Positions 1-5,144 of a stretch of DNA of 5,144 bases are shown piece after piece (within the stretch, counting starts at the first letter, position 1; each line of letters starts with the position of its first letter). The position numbers were made by a program, and so were the translations under genes. The notes beneath the pieces are model-generated. The model was given only the letters and a program-made list of their open reading frames with translations. It was not told the DNA's origin and made no database searches. Source of the DNA: Armatimonadota bacterium. GTDB taxonomy: Bacteria; Armatimonadota; UBA10988. The DNA lies in the NCBI GenBank assembly GCA_016183835.1, contig JACPDV010000427.1:1-5144 (forward strand). The letters run 5' to 3'.

Positions 1-1077
1 CGGCGGATCGGGTTGCAGCACCACCCACCAAGCCCAGCGCTGCCCGCAGTCCAGCCGGAACCGGTGCTCCTCCTTGGCATAGCCCGCCTGCACCACGGTG
101 ATCTGGGAATCCGCCCCTGGTAACACGTCCACCTTGCACGGGCTGGGCCCCACGTCGCGCCCGGTGGTCTCGTTCGGGCCTTTGACGAAGACCTTGGACC
201 CGGCGGGCTCCGTGTAGACCTCGACCCGGGTCACTTTCTCGCCGGCAAGGCCCGCCGGGACGATGGTGAAATCGCTGCCTTCGGGCAGATCGAGCAGCGG
301 AGTCTGCAGCTTGTGCTGCTTGACCTTGCACCACTCGGGAACCTTGCTGCTGACGAAGTTGGCCAACTCGCCGAGCCGCAGTGCGCCGTTCTCGCGGAGG
401 TAGCGGGCCTTGAGCCCCTGGAGCAGGAAGAAGGTGAAGGTGCCGTGCCGGGTCTCGTCCATCTCCCAGGCGCGCTCGCCGATGCCGCAGGCCATCAAGA
501 GCGCGGCGTTGACGGTCTGCCCGGGCGGCGCGTAGGCGACAGGCCGCACGCCCTTGACCATCCCCTCGTCCAGGGTGGCGTCCTGCTGCGACTTGCCCGC
601 CTCCGGGTCGTTGCGGCAGGCGTCGATGATGAAGAGCACGTTGCTGGCCAGCAGGCCCCGCAGCGCTTGGTGGACCCGTCGCATGGCCAGCGCATCGGCG
701 TCGACCTGGGCCCAGCGGCAGTCGTAGGTGAGCAGGAAGGTCTCGTTGCCGCGGCTCATGCCGTGGCCGGAGAAGATGAAGATGAAGGTGTCGCCCGCCA
801 CCGCCCTGATTGCGAAGGCCTCGAGCGAGCGGACGATGCACTCACGCTTGGAGAGCAGGAGGGGATCGGTAGCGCCGCTGACCAACAGGGCGATGTGATC
901 GTCGGGCACGCCGGCGCCGCGGAACGCATCGCACAACGCGATCACGTCCTCGTCGGCGTACTTGAGGTTCTGGATGCTGCCCGAGTCCTGGTACTTCTCG
1001 ACGCCGACGGCCACGATCCAGGTGGCCGCGCCAGCGTGCGCCGCCAGCACGATCGCGAGCGCACAGAGGGCCCTCAT
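1..1077 (-). CDS. Exported caspase-like cysteine peptidase (C14) with C-terminal PEGA-like domain, 3' end cut by window
   Basis: The frame is open for 359 codons from the ATG at 1077 to the window edge, so the C-terminus is missing. Residues 1-18 look like a signal peptide (MRALCALAIVLAAHAGAA), implying export. Residues 19-262 fit the caspase fold: first strand TWIVAVGVEKY (19-29), the catalytic-histidine strand FIFIFSGHG with His105, and the catalytic-cysteine strand VLFIIDACRND with Cys154. A later block, ERAWEMDETRHGTFTFFLLQ (201-220), resembles the segment following the cysteine in bacterial C14 proteins. Residues from about 284 onward resemble a PEGA domain (VYTEPAGSKVFVKG, then GPSPCKVDVLPG and a later AGY), a small beta domain common in extracytoplasmic bacterial proteins. 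Both dyad residues are present, so peptidase activity is plausible; its substrate is unknown. The start is supported by GGAGG six bases upstream. It lies 106 bp downstream of the HEAT-repeat gene on the same strand. Confidence 0.9.
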   Translation of the reverse strand, partial: MRALCALAIVLAAHAGAATWIVAVGVEKYQDSGSIQNLKYADEDVIALCDAFRGAGVPDDHIALLVSGATDPLLLSKRECIVRSLEAFAIRAVAGDTFIFIFSGHGMSRGNETFLLTYDCRWAQVDADALAMRRVHQALRGLLASNVLFIIDACRNDPEAGKSQQDATLDEGMVKGVRPVAYAPPGQTVNAALLMACGIGERAWEMDETRHGTFTFFLLQGLKARYLRENGALRLGELANFVSSKVPEWCKVKQHKLQTPLLDLPEGSDFTIVPAGLAGEKVTRVEVYTEPAGSKVFVKGPNETTGRDVGPSPCKVDVLPGADSQITVVQAGYAKEEHRFRLDCGQRWAWWVVLQPDPP

Positions 1078-1080
1078 CAC

Positions 1081-1089
1081 CCACCTCCC
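1081..1089 (-). promoter_or_regulatory. Ribosome binding site of the caspase-like gene
   Basis: Read on the minus strand this is GGGAGGTGG. Its GGAGG core (1084-1088) ends six bases before the ATG at 1077. This good match and spacing fix the start, which also places the hydrophobic signal peptide right at the N-terminus. Confidence 0.75.
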
Positions 1090-1106
1090 GCCCCGAGGCT
1101 GCGCTG

Positions 1107-1115
1107 AGTATAGCA
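1107..1115 (-). promoter_or_regulatory. Candidate extended -10 promoter for the caspase-like gene
   Basis: The minus strand reads TGC-TATACT, an extended -10 with a five-of-six match to TATAAT, about 30 bases upstream of the ATG at 1077. I see no good -35 at 16-18 bp, where the sequence is GC-rich, so the call rests on the extended -10 alone. If real, the caspase gene can be transcribed separately from the HEAT gene upstream. The rest of the 1078-1183 gap contains no gene and no hairpin followed by a T tract; GCGGG/CCCGC at 1121-1133 is a short stem only. Confidence 0.5.
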
Positions 1116-1183
1116 GACTCGCGGGGCGCCCGCTACGTTCCGGGGAGCACGTGGGAATCGAGGCTGCCGGGGCACGAACCGAC

Positions 1184-2857
1184 CTACTGCGGCGCCTCGG
1201 CCGGCGGCGGGGCCGCCTCGGCCGGCGGGCTCGGCGCCGGCGTTTGCTCCGGCGCCGCCGACCCGCTCTGCATCTGGGCGCGCTGCGCCACGTACTGCAC
1301 CGCCGGGTTGGGGCTGGCGGCGGCGATGGTCTTCAGCAGCGCCAGGCTGTCGGCCGTGTCGATGTCGGCCAGGGTCTGGGCCACGCCGAGTCGGGTGGTG
1401 TCGCTCCCGCCCTGTGCCGCCGCGGCGAGCGCGGCCAGGGGCGCCGGCTGCAGCTTCAGCAGCGCCTTGCGGGCGTACCTGGCTCGCAGCGCGTCGGACT
1501 TGCCGAGCACGGCGATCAGCGGCTGCACCGCCGGCGGTCCCAACTCCGCCAGCGCGTCCTGAGCCAGATAGTTGACCCGCCAGTCCGGGTCGTCGAAGGC
1601 TCCGAGCAGCGCCGCGATGCCCGCCGGCGAGCCGATCAGGCCGAGGGCGGCCGCCGCGCGCCGCCGCACCGCCACCGCACCCTCGCGCGTGGCGTCGAGC
1701 CGCGCCGAGACCGCCCCAACCGAGGCCGGATTGCCGCACAGGCCCAGGGCCAAGACGGCCGCCGAGCGCACTCCGGCATCGCCCGACCGGCTGGCCAGCT
1801 CGATCCCGCTCAGGGCCGGCGGGTCGCTCGGCCGGATCCGACCCAGCGCCGCCGCCGCCGACTCGCGCACCTTGTCCACCGGGTCCTGGAGCAGCGCGAT
1901 CAGCCGCGGCACCGCGCGTGCGTCGGCGATCTGGCCCAGCGACACCGCCGCCGCCTCGCGCATCTCACGGTCGGGGTCCGCCAGCCTGCTGATCAGCAGC
2001 GGCGTGGCCACCGGCTGCTTGACCTTCCCCACCGCATAGGCGGCGGCCAGCCTCACCAGCCGGTGCTGGTCGCCGACACACGCCATCAGCGGCTCGGCGC
2101 TGCGCTTGTCGGCGATCTCGCCGAGGGCCTCCGCGCTGTGCCGGCGGGTGAAGGGATCGGCGTTCGTCAGGGCGCCGATCAGCGGCTCCACGGCGTCGGT
2201 GCCGATGGCCACCAGCGCGTCGCGGCAGGCCAGGCGCACTTCGCCCTCTTTCGCGCCGAGCGCGCCGATCAGGGAGTCGATGGCGCGCGGCGTCTTCATC
2301 CGCCCGAGCGCCACGGCGGCGCCCACGCGCATGGTGGGCTTGCCCGACTTGACCGCCTCCACCATCTCGGGAATGGCTACCGCGCCGATGGCCTGGAGCG
2401 CCTTCGTGCCGTTGCTCCGCACGTCCTTGTCCGGGCTGTTGAGCGCGCCGTCGAGGAGCGGCCGCGCCGCCGGCTTGCCCATCCGCCCCAGGGCGTCGGC
2501 CGCCGCCGCGCGGACCGGCAGCTCGAGGTCGCTGAGGAACTCCACCATCGCCCCCGCCGCGGCCTCGGCCATGCTCAGGTGATGGCCCTCGATCTCCACG
2601 ATCCCGGTGTCGGCGCCGAACACCTGGCAGGTGCGGACCGCCTGCACCTTGGCGTGGTTGGTGGCGTCCTTGAACACCCGGGCGAGCTTCTTCTGGAGGA
2701 TCAGCTTCTTCACCGCCGCGACGCTCTGGCGGGTGGGCACTTCGTGCGCGATCACGTGCGCGATGCGGGCGTACATCATCTGCCGGCCGATGGCGTAGCC
2801 AATCAGGAGCACGACCAAGACCAGCGTGACTTTGGTCGACGTGGACAGCTTCTTCAT
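1184..2857 (-). CDS. Membrane-anchored HEAT-repeat protein
   Basis: This 557-residue protein has no recognised enzyme motif. Residues 1-9 are basic (MKKLSTSTK), followed by one hydrophobic segment at about 10-24 (VTLVLVVLLIGYAIG). That suggests a signal anchor with the rest outside the cytoplasm, though an uncleaved signal peptide cannot be told apart from an N-in anchor here. Residues 25-110 form a less regular helical part. From about 115 to 530, HEAT/PBS-lyase-like repeats recur every 30-34 residues, each marked by a helix such as VRAAAADALGRMG (115) or VRESAAAALGRI (330). Such solenoids normally bind proteins. Residues 531-557 are a Pro/Ala/Glu tail. ATG 2857 is preferred over GTG 2863 because GAGG lies five bases before the ATG but only one base from the GTG. 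A perfect sigma70 promoter lies just upstream and the caspase-like gene follows. The specific partner is unknown. Confidence 0.88.
   Translation of the reverse strand: MKKLSTSTKVTLVLVVLLIGYAIGRQMMYARIAHVIAHEVPTRQSVAAVKKLILQKKLARVFKDATNHAKVQAVRTCQVFGADTGIVEIEGHHLSMAEAAAGAMVEFLSDLELPVRAAAADALGRMGKPAARPLLDGALNSPDKDVRSNGTKALQAIGAVAIPEMVEAVKSGKPTMRVGAAVALGRMKTPRAIDSLIGALGAKEGEVRLACRDALVAIGTDAVEPLIGALTNADPFTRRHSAEALGEIADKRSAEPLMACVGDQHRLVRLAAAYAVGKVKQPVATPLLISRLADPDREMREAAAVSLGQIADARAVPRLIALLQDPVDKVRESAAAALGRIRPSDPPALSGIELASRSGDAGVRSAAVLALGLCGNPASVGAVSARLDATREGAVAVRRRAAAALGLIGSPAGIAALLGAFDDPDWRVNYLAQDALAELGPPAVQPLIAVLGKSDALRARYARKALLKLQPAPLAALAAAAQGGSDTTRLGVAQTLADIDTADSLALLKTIAAASPNPAVQYVAQRAQMQSGSAAPEQTPAPSPPAEAAPPPAEAPQ
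1268..2515 (-). repeat. Array of about 14 HEAT repeats within the CDS
   Basis: The second-helix signature (V/MR..A..ALG.I/M) starts near residues 115, 146, 176, 207, 237, 268, 299, 330, 363, 397, 427, 457, 488 and 519 of the protein. The spacing is 30 or 31 residues through the first eight repeats, stretches to 33-34 around residues 363-397, then returns to about 30. The period also shows in the DNA: GCGCCGATCAG occurs at 2172-2182 and again at 2262-2272, exactly 90 bases apart, encoding the two LIGAL segments. The last repeat is degenerate (VQYVAQRAQM). Confidence 0.88.
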
Positions 2858-2860
2858 CGC

Positions 2861-2866
2861 CACACC
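2861..2866 (-). promoter_or_regulatory. Ribosome binding site of the HEAT-repeat gene
   Basis: The minus strand reads GAGGTG, with GAGG at 2863-2866 ending five bases before the ATG at 2857. The alternative in-frame GTG at 2861-2863 would overlap this site, so the ATG is taken as the start. Confidence 0.65.
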
Positions 2867-2880
2867 TCGGACGCGCGGCG

Positions 2881-2910
2881 ATTATAGTGGAGCGCCGGAG
2901 TGGGTGTCAA
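2881..2910 (-). promoter_or_regulatory. Consensus sigma70 promoter of the HEAT-repeat gene
   Basis: On the minus strand the -35 is TTGACA (2905-2910) and the -10 is TATAAT (2881-2886), both exact matches to consensus, separated by 18 bp (2887-2904). The predicted transcription start is near 2874, giving a leader of only about 17 nt that still includes the GAGG site. A perfect pair of hexamers in DNA this GC-rich is very unlikely by chance and points to strong basal transcription unless a repressor acts. Confidence 0.88.
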
Positions 2911-2921
2911 GGCAGCCTGCG

Positions 2922-2940
2922 GGCGGCTGCAGGAGCCGCC
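2922..2940. repeat. GC-rich inverted repeat between the divergent promoters
   Basis: GGCGGCT (2922-2928) and AGCCGCC (2934-2940) form a perfect 7-bp inverted repeat around the loop GCAGG. It lies just upstream of the -35 of the HEAT-gene promoter and is not inside either predicted transcript, so a protein-binding site is more likely than an RNA hairpin. It may also be chance in GC-rich DNA. Confidence 0.4.
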
Positions 2941-2950
2941 GTGGCGATTC

Positions 2951-2960
2951 GGCGATCGCC
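2951..2960. repeat. 10-bp perfect palindrome GGCGATCGCC
   Basis: GGCGATCGCC reads the same on both strands. It is preceded by another GGCGAT at 2943-2948, which could also pair with the ATCGCC half. It sits where a -35 for the rightward nadA promoter would fall, so a regulator bound here could affect nadA. No known operator is recognised. Confidence 0.35.
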
Positions 2961-2973
2961 CTAGAAGATGTTG

Positions 2974-2982
2974 TGCTAGCAT
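2974..2982 (+). promoter_or_regulatory. Candidate extended -10 promoter of nadA
   Basis: TGC-TAGCAT gives the TGn extension plus a four-of-six match to TATAAT, 63 bases upstream of the chosen nadA ATG. The predicted start of transcription is near 2989. No -35 resembling TTGACA is present at the expected position (about 2954-2959). This is much weaker than the opposing HEAT-gene promoter. Confidence 0.35.
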
Positions 2983-2992
2983 GAAAGGATCG

Positions 2993-3031
2993 TCAGCCCG
3001 CCACGTTCTGCTTGCCATCCTAGCGGGCTGA
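2993..3031 (+). promoter_or_regulatory. 9-bp inverted repeat in the nadA leader, abutting the ribosome binding site
   Basis: TCAGCCCGC (2993-3001) and GCGGGCTGA (3023-3031) are perfect reverse complements separated by 21 bases. The last A of the right arm is the first A of the AGGAG ribosome binding site. As DNA, the arm centres are 30 bp apart, about three helical turns, as a dimeric regulator could use. As RNA, the stem would sit directly against the ribosome binding site. I do not recognise it as a known NAD-related riboswitch or operator. Confidence 0.5.
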
Positions 3032-3035
3032 GGAG
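3031..3035 (+). promoter_or_regulatory. Ribosome binding site of nadA
   Basis: AGGAG (within GAGGAG, 3030-3035) is the only good Shine-Dalgarno match. It is ten bases from the ATG at 3046 but one base from an in-frame GTG at 3037, so the ATG is favoured although the spacing is a little long. Confidence 0.6.
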
Positions 3036-3045
3036 TGTGGCTTCG

Positions 3046-4137
3046 ATGCTGCTGCAAACGCCGCTGCCGGCCGACTATATGCGGCTTTCTCGGGCTTCTC
3101 TGGACGAGCGGATCGCCGTCGCGAAGGCGTCCCTGGGCGAGCGACTCACCATCCTGGGGCACCATTACCAGCGCGACGACGTGATCAAGTTCGCCGACTA
3201 CACCGGTGATTCCCTCAAGCTGGCCAAGCTCTCGCTCGAGCGGCCCGAGGCCGAGTTCGTGGTCTTCTGCGGGGTCCACTTCATGGCCGAGGGCGCGGTC
3301 GTCCTCGCGCCGCCCGGGCAGCAGGTGATCCTCCCCGACCTCACCGCCGGCTGCTCGATGGCCGACATGGCCGACCCCGACGACGTGGACGAGTGCTGGG
3401 AAGTGCTCCAGGACGTCTGTGGCGACCAGCACGTCATGCCGCTCACCTACGTCAACAGCGCCGCCCGGCTGAAGGCCTTCGTCGGCCACAGCGGCGGCTG
3501 TGTCTGCACCTCGGGCAACGCCGACACCATCGTCAAGTGGGCCCTCGACTCCGCCGACAAGCTGCTCTTCTTTCCCGATCAGCACCTCGGCCGCAACACC
3601 GCCTACAAGCTCGGCGTGCCGCTCGACCAGATGCTCGTCTGGAACCCCTACTCCGAGCTGGGCGGCCACTCCGCGGAGGCACTCCGCCGCGCGCGGGTGA
3701 TCCTCTGGCAGGGCCACTGCTCGGTCCATTCGCGCATGAGCCCGGAGCACGTGCGCCGCGCCCGGGAGACCTGGCCCGGCGTGAAGGTGCTCGTCCACCC
3801 CGAATGCCCCTTCGAGACCGTGCAGCTCAGCGACTACGCCGGCTCCACCGAGTTCATCATCAAGCAGGTCCAAAACGCGCCGGCCGGCTCGAGCTGGGCG
3901 ATCGGCACCGAGATCCACCTCGTCAACCGGCTCGCCAGACAGCATCCCGAGCAGACCATCGTCAGTCTCGACGACTGCCGCTGCCAGTGCGCCACGATGT
4001 TCCGGATCAGTCCGCAGCACCTCTGCTGGGTGCTCGAGGAGCTGACCGACGGCCGCGCGCAGAACGTCATCCGGGTGCCGGAGGAGGTGATCCGGTGGGC
4101 TCGGGTGGCGTTGGATCGGATGCTGGAGCGCTCCTGA
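3046..4137 (+). CDS. nadA: Quinolinate synthase NadA
   Basis: This cytoplasmic 4Fe-4S enzyme condenses iminoaspartate with dihydroxyacetone phosphate to give quinolinate in de novo NAD synthesis. The 363-residue product has normal length and is intact. Family motifs in order are GHHYQRDDV (38-46), CGVHFMAE (75-82), PDLTAGCSMAD (97-107), TYVN (134-137), CVCTSGNA (152-159), FFPDQHLGRNT (175-185), GHCSVH (223-228), HPE (251-253), YAGSTEFI (264-271) and GTE (287-289). The three predicted cluster ligands are Cys103, Cys154 and Cys315, the last in CRCQCATM (311-318), which aligns with the CxxCxxCPWM region of the E. coli enzyme. ATG 3046 is chosen over GTG 3037 on Shine-Dalgarno spacing. No nadB or nadC is adjacent. 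The gene diverges from the HEAT-repeat gene and converges on the acyltransferase gene, overlapping its 3' end. Confidence 0.97.
   Translation: MLLQTPLPADYMRLSRASLDERIAVAKASLGERLTILGHHYQRDDVIKFADYTGDSLKLAKLSLERPEAEFVVFCGVHFMAEGAVVLAPPGQQVILPDLTAGCSMADMADPDDVDECWEVLQDVCGDQHVMPLTYVNSAARLKAFVGHSGGCVCTSGNADTIVKWALDSADKLLFFPDQHLGRNTAYKLGVPLDQMLVWNPYSELGGHSAEALRRARVILWQGHCSVHSRMSPEHVRRARETWPGVKVLVHPECPFETVQLSDYAGSTEFIIKQVQNAPAGSSWAIGTEIHLVNRLARQHPEQTIVSLDDCRCQCATMFRISPQHLCWVLEELTDGRAQNVIRVPEEVIRWARVALDRMLERS
4067..4137. other. 71-bp tail-to-tail overlap of nadA and the acyltransferase gene
   Basis: The nadA stop (TGA, 4135-4137) lies inside the acyltransferase frame, whose first stop is TGA read from 4069 to 4067. 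The overlap encodes the normal-looking NadA C-terminus on one strand and a 22-residue Pro/Ser-rich tail on the other. No hairpin plus T tract was found on either strand, so there is no evident intrinsic terminator between these convergent genes. Confidence 0.8.
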
Positions 4138-5144
4138 CCCCGCCCGCCCGCGAGGGGCAGATCCGGTCGCGCAGGCGCAGCACCGGCTGCTCCAGCCCCA
4201 GCCCCAGGGCCGTCCCGGCGGCGATGCAGGCCGCGGCGTGCACCGCCCCCGCCGCCACGAGCGTCGCCCACGTATCGACCTTCGGCAGCCAGCCCCCGGG
4301 CGCCAACCGCACGATCCCGAGCCCGACGGCTTCGTGGAGCAGGTAGATGGAGTACGAGTGGAAGCCGATCCGCGCCAGCGCCCGCACCGCCGGCCCGGGA
4401 CGGCGCGGGCCGGCGGGGTGAAGCGCCAGCAGGATCAGGGCGAGACTGCCGAAGCTCAGCCCGGTGAAGCCGAAGGACAGCACGTAGCGCCATTGCCAGG
4501 CCGAGGTCGCCAGCAGCGGCGGCAGCCACCCCGCCACCACCAGCGCCCACAGGAGTGCCCGCCGGCGCGCCACGAATTCCGCCAGCCGTGCGGGCCGGTA
4601 GTGGTACCACCAGGCCAGCCAGACACCCCAGCCCAGCTCGTCGAGCCGCACGTGGGTGCCCATGAAGTGGGTGCGGGAGCCGACCTGCGGCACGCACACC
4701 AGCAGGAGGATGCGCAGCGCCAGACCGGCCGCGCCGAGGCCGATCAGCCGCCGCGCCAGGCCCTGGAACGGGTCGTCGCCGCCGCGCCGCGAGAGCCGCA
4801 CCAAGGCCAGCGTGAGCAGCAGGTAGAAGTGCTCCTCCACCGCCAACGACCAGGTGTGGCCCCAGCGCCAGCCCAGGTAGTTCTGCACGTAGAGGAGCTG
4901 GCAGACGAACAGCCCGGTGTAGTGCCCCGGCCGGCTCCCGCGGCTCAGATCCACCACCCAGGTGACCAGGATCAGCGCGTAGTAGGCCGGGTAGATCTTG
5001 AAGCCGCGGCGGATCAAGAACGGCACACCGCGCAGCTCCCGGTAGCGCTGGTACTCGCGGAACAGCAGGCCCGAGACGAGGAACCCACTGAGGACGAAGA
5101 AGAGGTCCACCCCGGTCCACCCGGCGCGGGTGGCAGCAGTCCAC
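4067..5144 (-). CDS. Membrane acyltransferase of the acyltransferase-3 (OafA/YrhL-like) family, N-terminus cut by window
   Basis: The frame is open from the right edge (first whole codon ends at 5143) to the stop at 4067, giving 358 residues. Proteins of this family transfer acyl groups, often acetyl, to sugars of surface polysaccharides or other envelope molecules. Visible family motifs, numbered from the first in-window residue, are GVDLFFVLSGFLVSG (11-25), FLIRRGFKIYPAYY (42-55), HTWSLAVEEHFYLL (96-109), VRLDELGWGVWLAW (165-178) and SYSIYLLHE (263-271). Several hydrophobic helices alternate with basic loops, for example 197-214, 221-241 and 291-317. The missing start normally carries the first helix and a conserved histidine, so activity cannot be judged. 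A GTG at 5110 is only the Val of GVDLFF and is not the start. After LRLRDR (322-327) comes a Pro-rich tail whose last 22 residues overlap nadA antisense. The substrate is unknown. Confidence 0.92.
   Translation of the reverse strand, partial: WTAATRAGWTGVDLFFVLSGFLVSGLLFREYQRYRELRGVPFLIRRGFKIYPAYYALILVTWVVDLSRGSRPGHYTGLFVCQLLYVQNYLGWRWGHTWSLAVEEHFYLLLTLALVRLSRRGGDDPFQGLARRLIGLGAAGLALRILLLVCVPQVGSRTHFMGTHVRLDELGWGVWLAWWYHYRPARLAEFVARRRALLWALVVAGWLPPLLATSAWQWRYVLSFGFTGLSFGSLALILLALHPAGPRRPGPAVRALARIGFHSYSIYLLHEAVGLGIVRLAPGGWLPKVDTWATLVAAGAVHAAACIAAGTALGLGLEQPVLRLRDRICPSRAGGVRSAPASDPTPPEPTGSPPPAPG

Noticed and set aside
313..1107. Plus-strand open frame of 264 codons across the caspase-like gene
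   Set aside because: It is a low-complexity antisense frame. The minus-strand frame has a signal peptide, SGHG and DACRND motifs and a good ribosome binding site.
1121..1133. GCGGG-GCG-CCCGC stem as a terminator after the HEAT gene
   Set aside because: It is a 5-bp stem with no T tract on either strand, and short GC stems are frequent by chance here.
1..2857. Caspase-gasdermin or CRISPR-linked caspase defence system
   Set aside because: There is no small gasdermin-like gene, no CRISPR array, no Cas gene and no nucleotide sensor domain nearby, and both proteins appear to be exported. The left flank is unseen, so this is rejected only for what is visible.
962..2887. Long plus-strand open frame of 641 codons across the HEAT-repeat gene
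   Set aside because: It is antisense to the HEAT gene, its product is Arg/His/Gly-rich with no domain or membrane pattern, and it arises because GC-rich DNA has few stops. The minus-strand HEAT repeats are unmistakable.
2986..3045. Known NAD+-I (nadA motif) riboswitch upstream of nadA
   Set aside because: The leader lacks the tandem domains and conserved core I remember for that class. Only an unclassified inverted repeat can be supported; a covariance model search would settle it.
2854..4020. Minus-strand open frame of 388 codons opposite nadA
   Set aside because: It is the mirror frame of a highly conserved enzyme, with Val/Gly/Glu/His-rich composition and no motif.
3393..4346. Plus-strand frame overlapping nadA out of phase and running past its stop
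   Set aside because: Arg/Pro/Ala-rich product without motifs; NadA motifs lie in the other frame through to its stop at 4137.
5108..5110. GTG as start codon of the acyltransferase
   Set aside because: It encodes the Val of the conserved GVDLFFVLSGF motif, which lies well inside these proteins. The frame stays open upstream with the fitting residues AGWTG, so the true start is outside the window.

Overview
The window is bacterial DNA of high GC content (roughly 70 % by eye), with tightly packed genes, Shine-Dalgarno sites and sigma70-type promoters. It holds four protein-coding genes, two of them cut by the window edges. I see no rRNA, tRNA, CRISPR array, insertion sequence or attachment site. 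The phylum cannot be fixed from this sequence. A secreted caspase-fold protein, a HEAT-repeat protein and an OafA-type acyltransferase around a housekeeping nadA would suit a GC-rich environmental lineage, but that is only a guess.

Layout. Positions 1-1077 (minus) encode an exported caspase-like cysteine peptidase (family C14) with a C-terminal PEGA-like domain; its 3' end lies outside the window. Positions 1184-2857 (minus) encode a protein with one N-terminal membrane anchor, about 14 HEAT repeats and a Pro/Ala-rich tail. The caspase gene lies 106 bp downstream on the same strand and has its own promoter-like element. Positions 2858-3045 are a divergent regulatory region. It carries a perfect-consensus sigma70 promoter (TTGACA-18-TATAAT) firing left into the HEAT gene, and a weaker extended -10 firing right into nadA. 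It also holds several inverted repeats, one of which abuts the nadA ribosome binding site. Positions 3046-4137 (plus) encode quinolinate synthase NadA, complete with its three predicted cluster cysteines. Positions 4067-5143 (minus) encode a membrane acyltransferase of the acyltransferase-3 family. It lacks its N-terminus, and its 3' end overlaps the 3' end of nadA by 71 bp.

How the genes relate. NadA makes quinolinate for de novo NAD synthesis in the cytoplasm and has no obvious functional link to its neighbours. The acyltransferase probably modifies an envelope or surface polysaccharide. The only plausible functional pair is the HEAT protein and the caspase-like protein. Both appear to act outside the cytoplasm, and they are adjacent and co-oriented. 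A HEAT scaffold working with a secreted caspase-like enzyme is a reasonable hypothesis, but nothing in this single window proves it.
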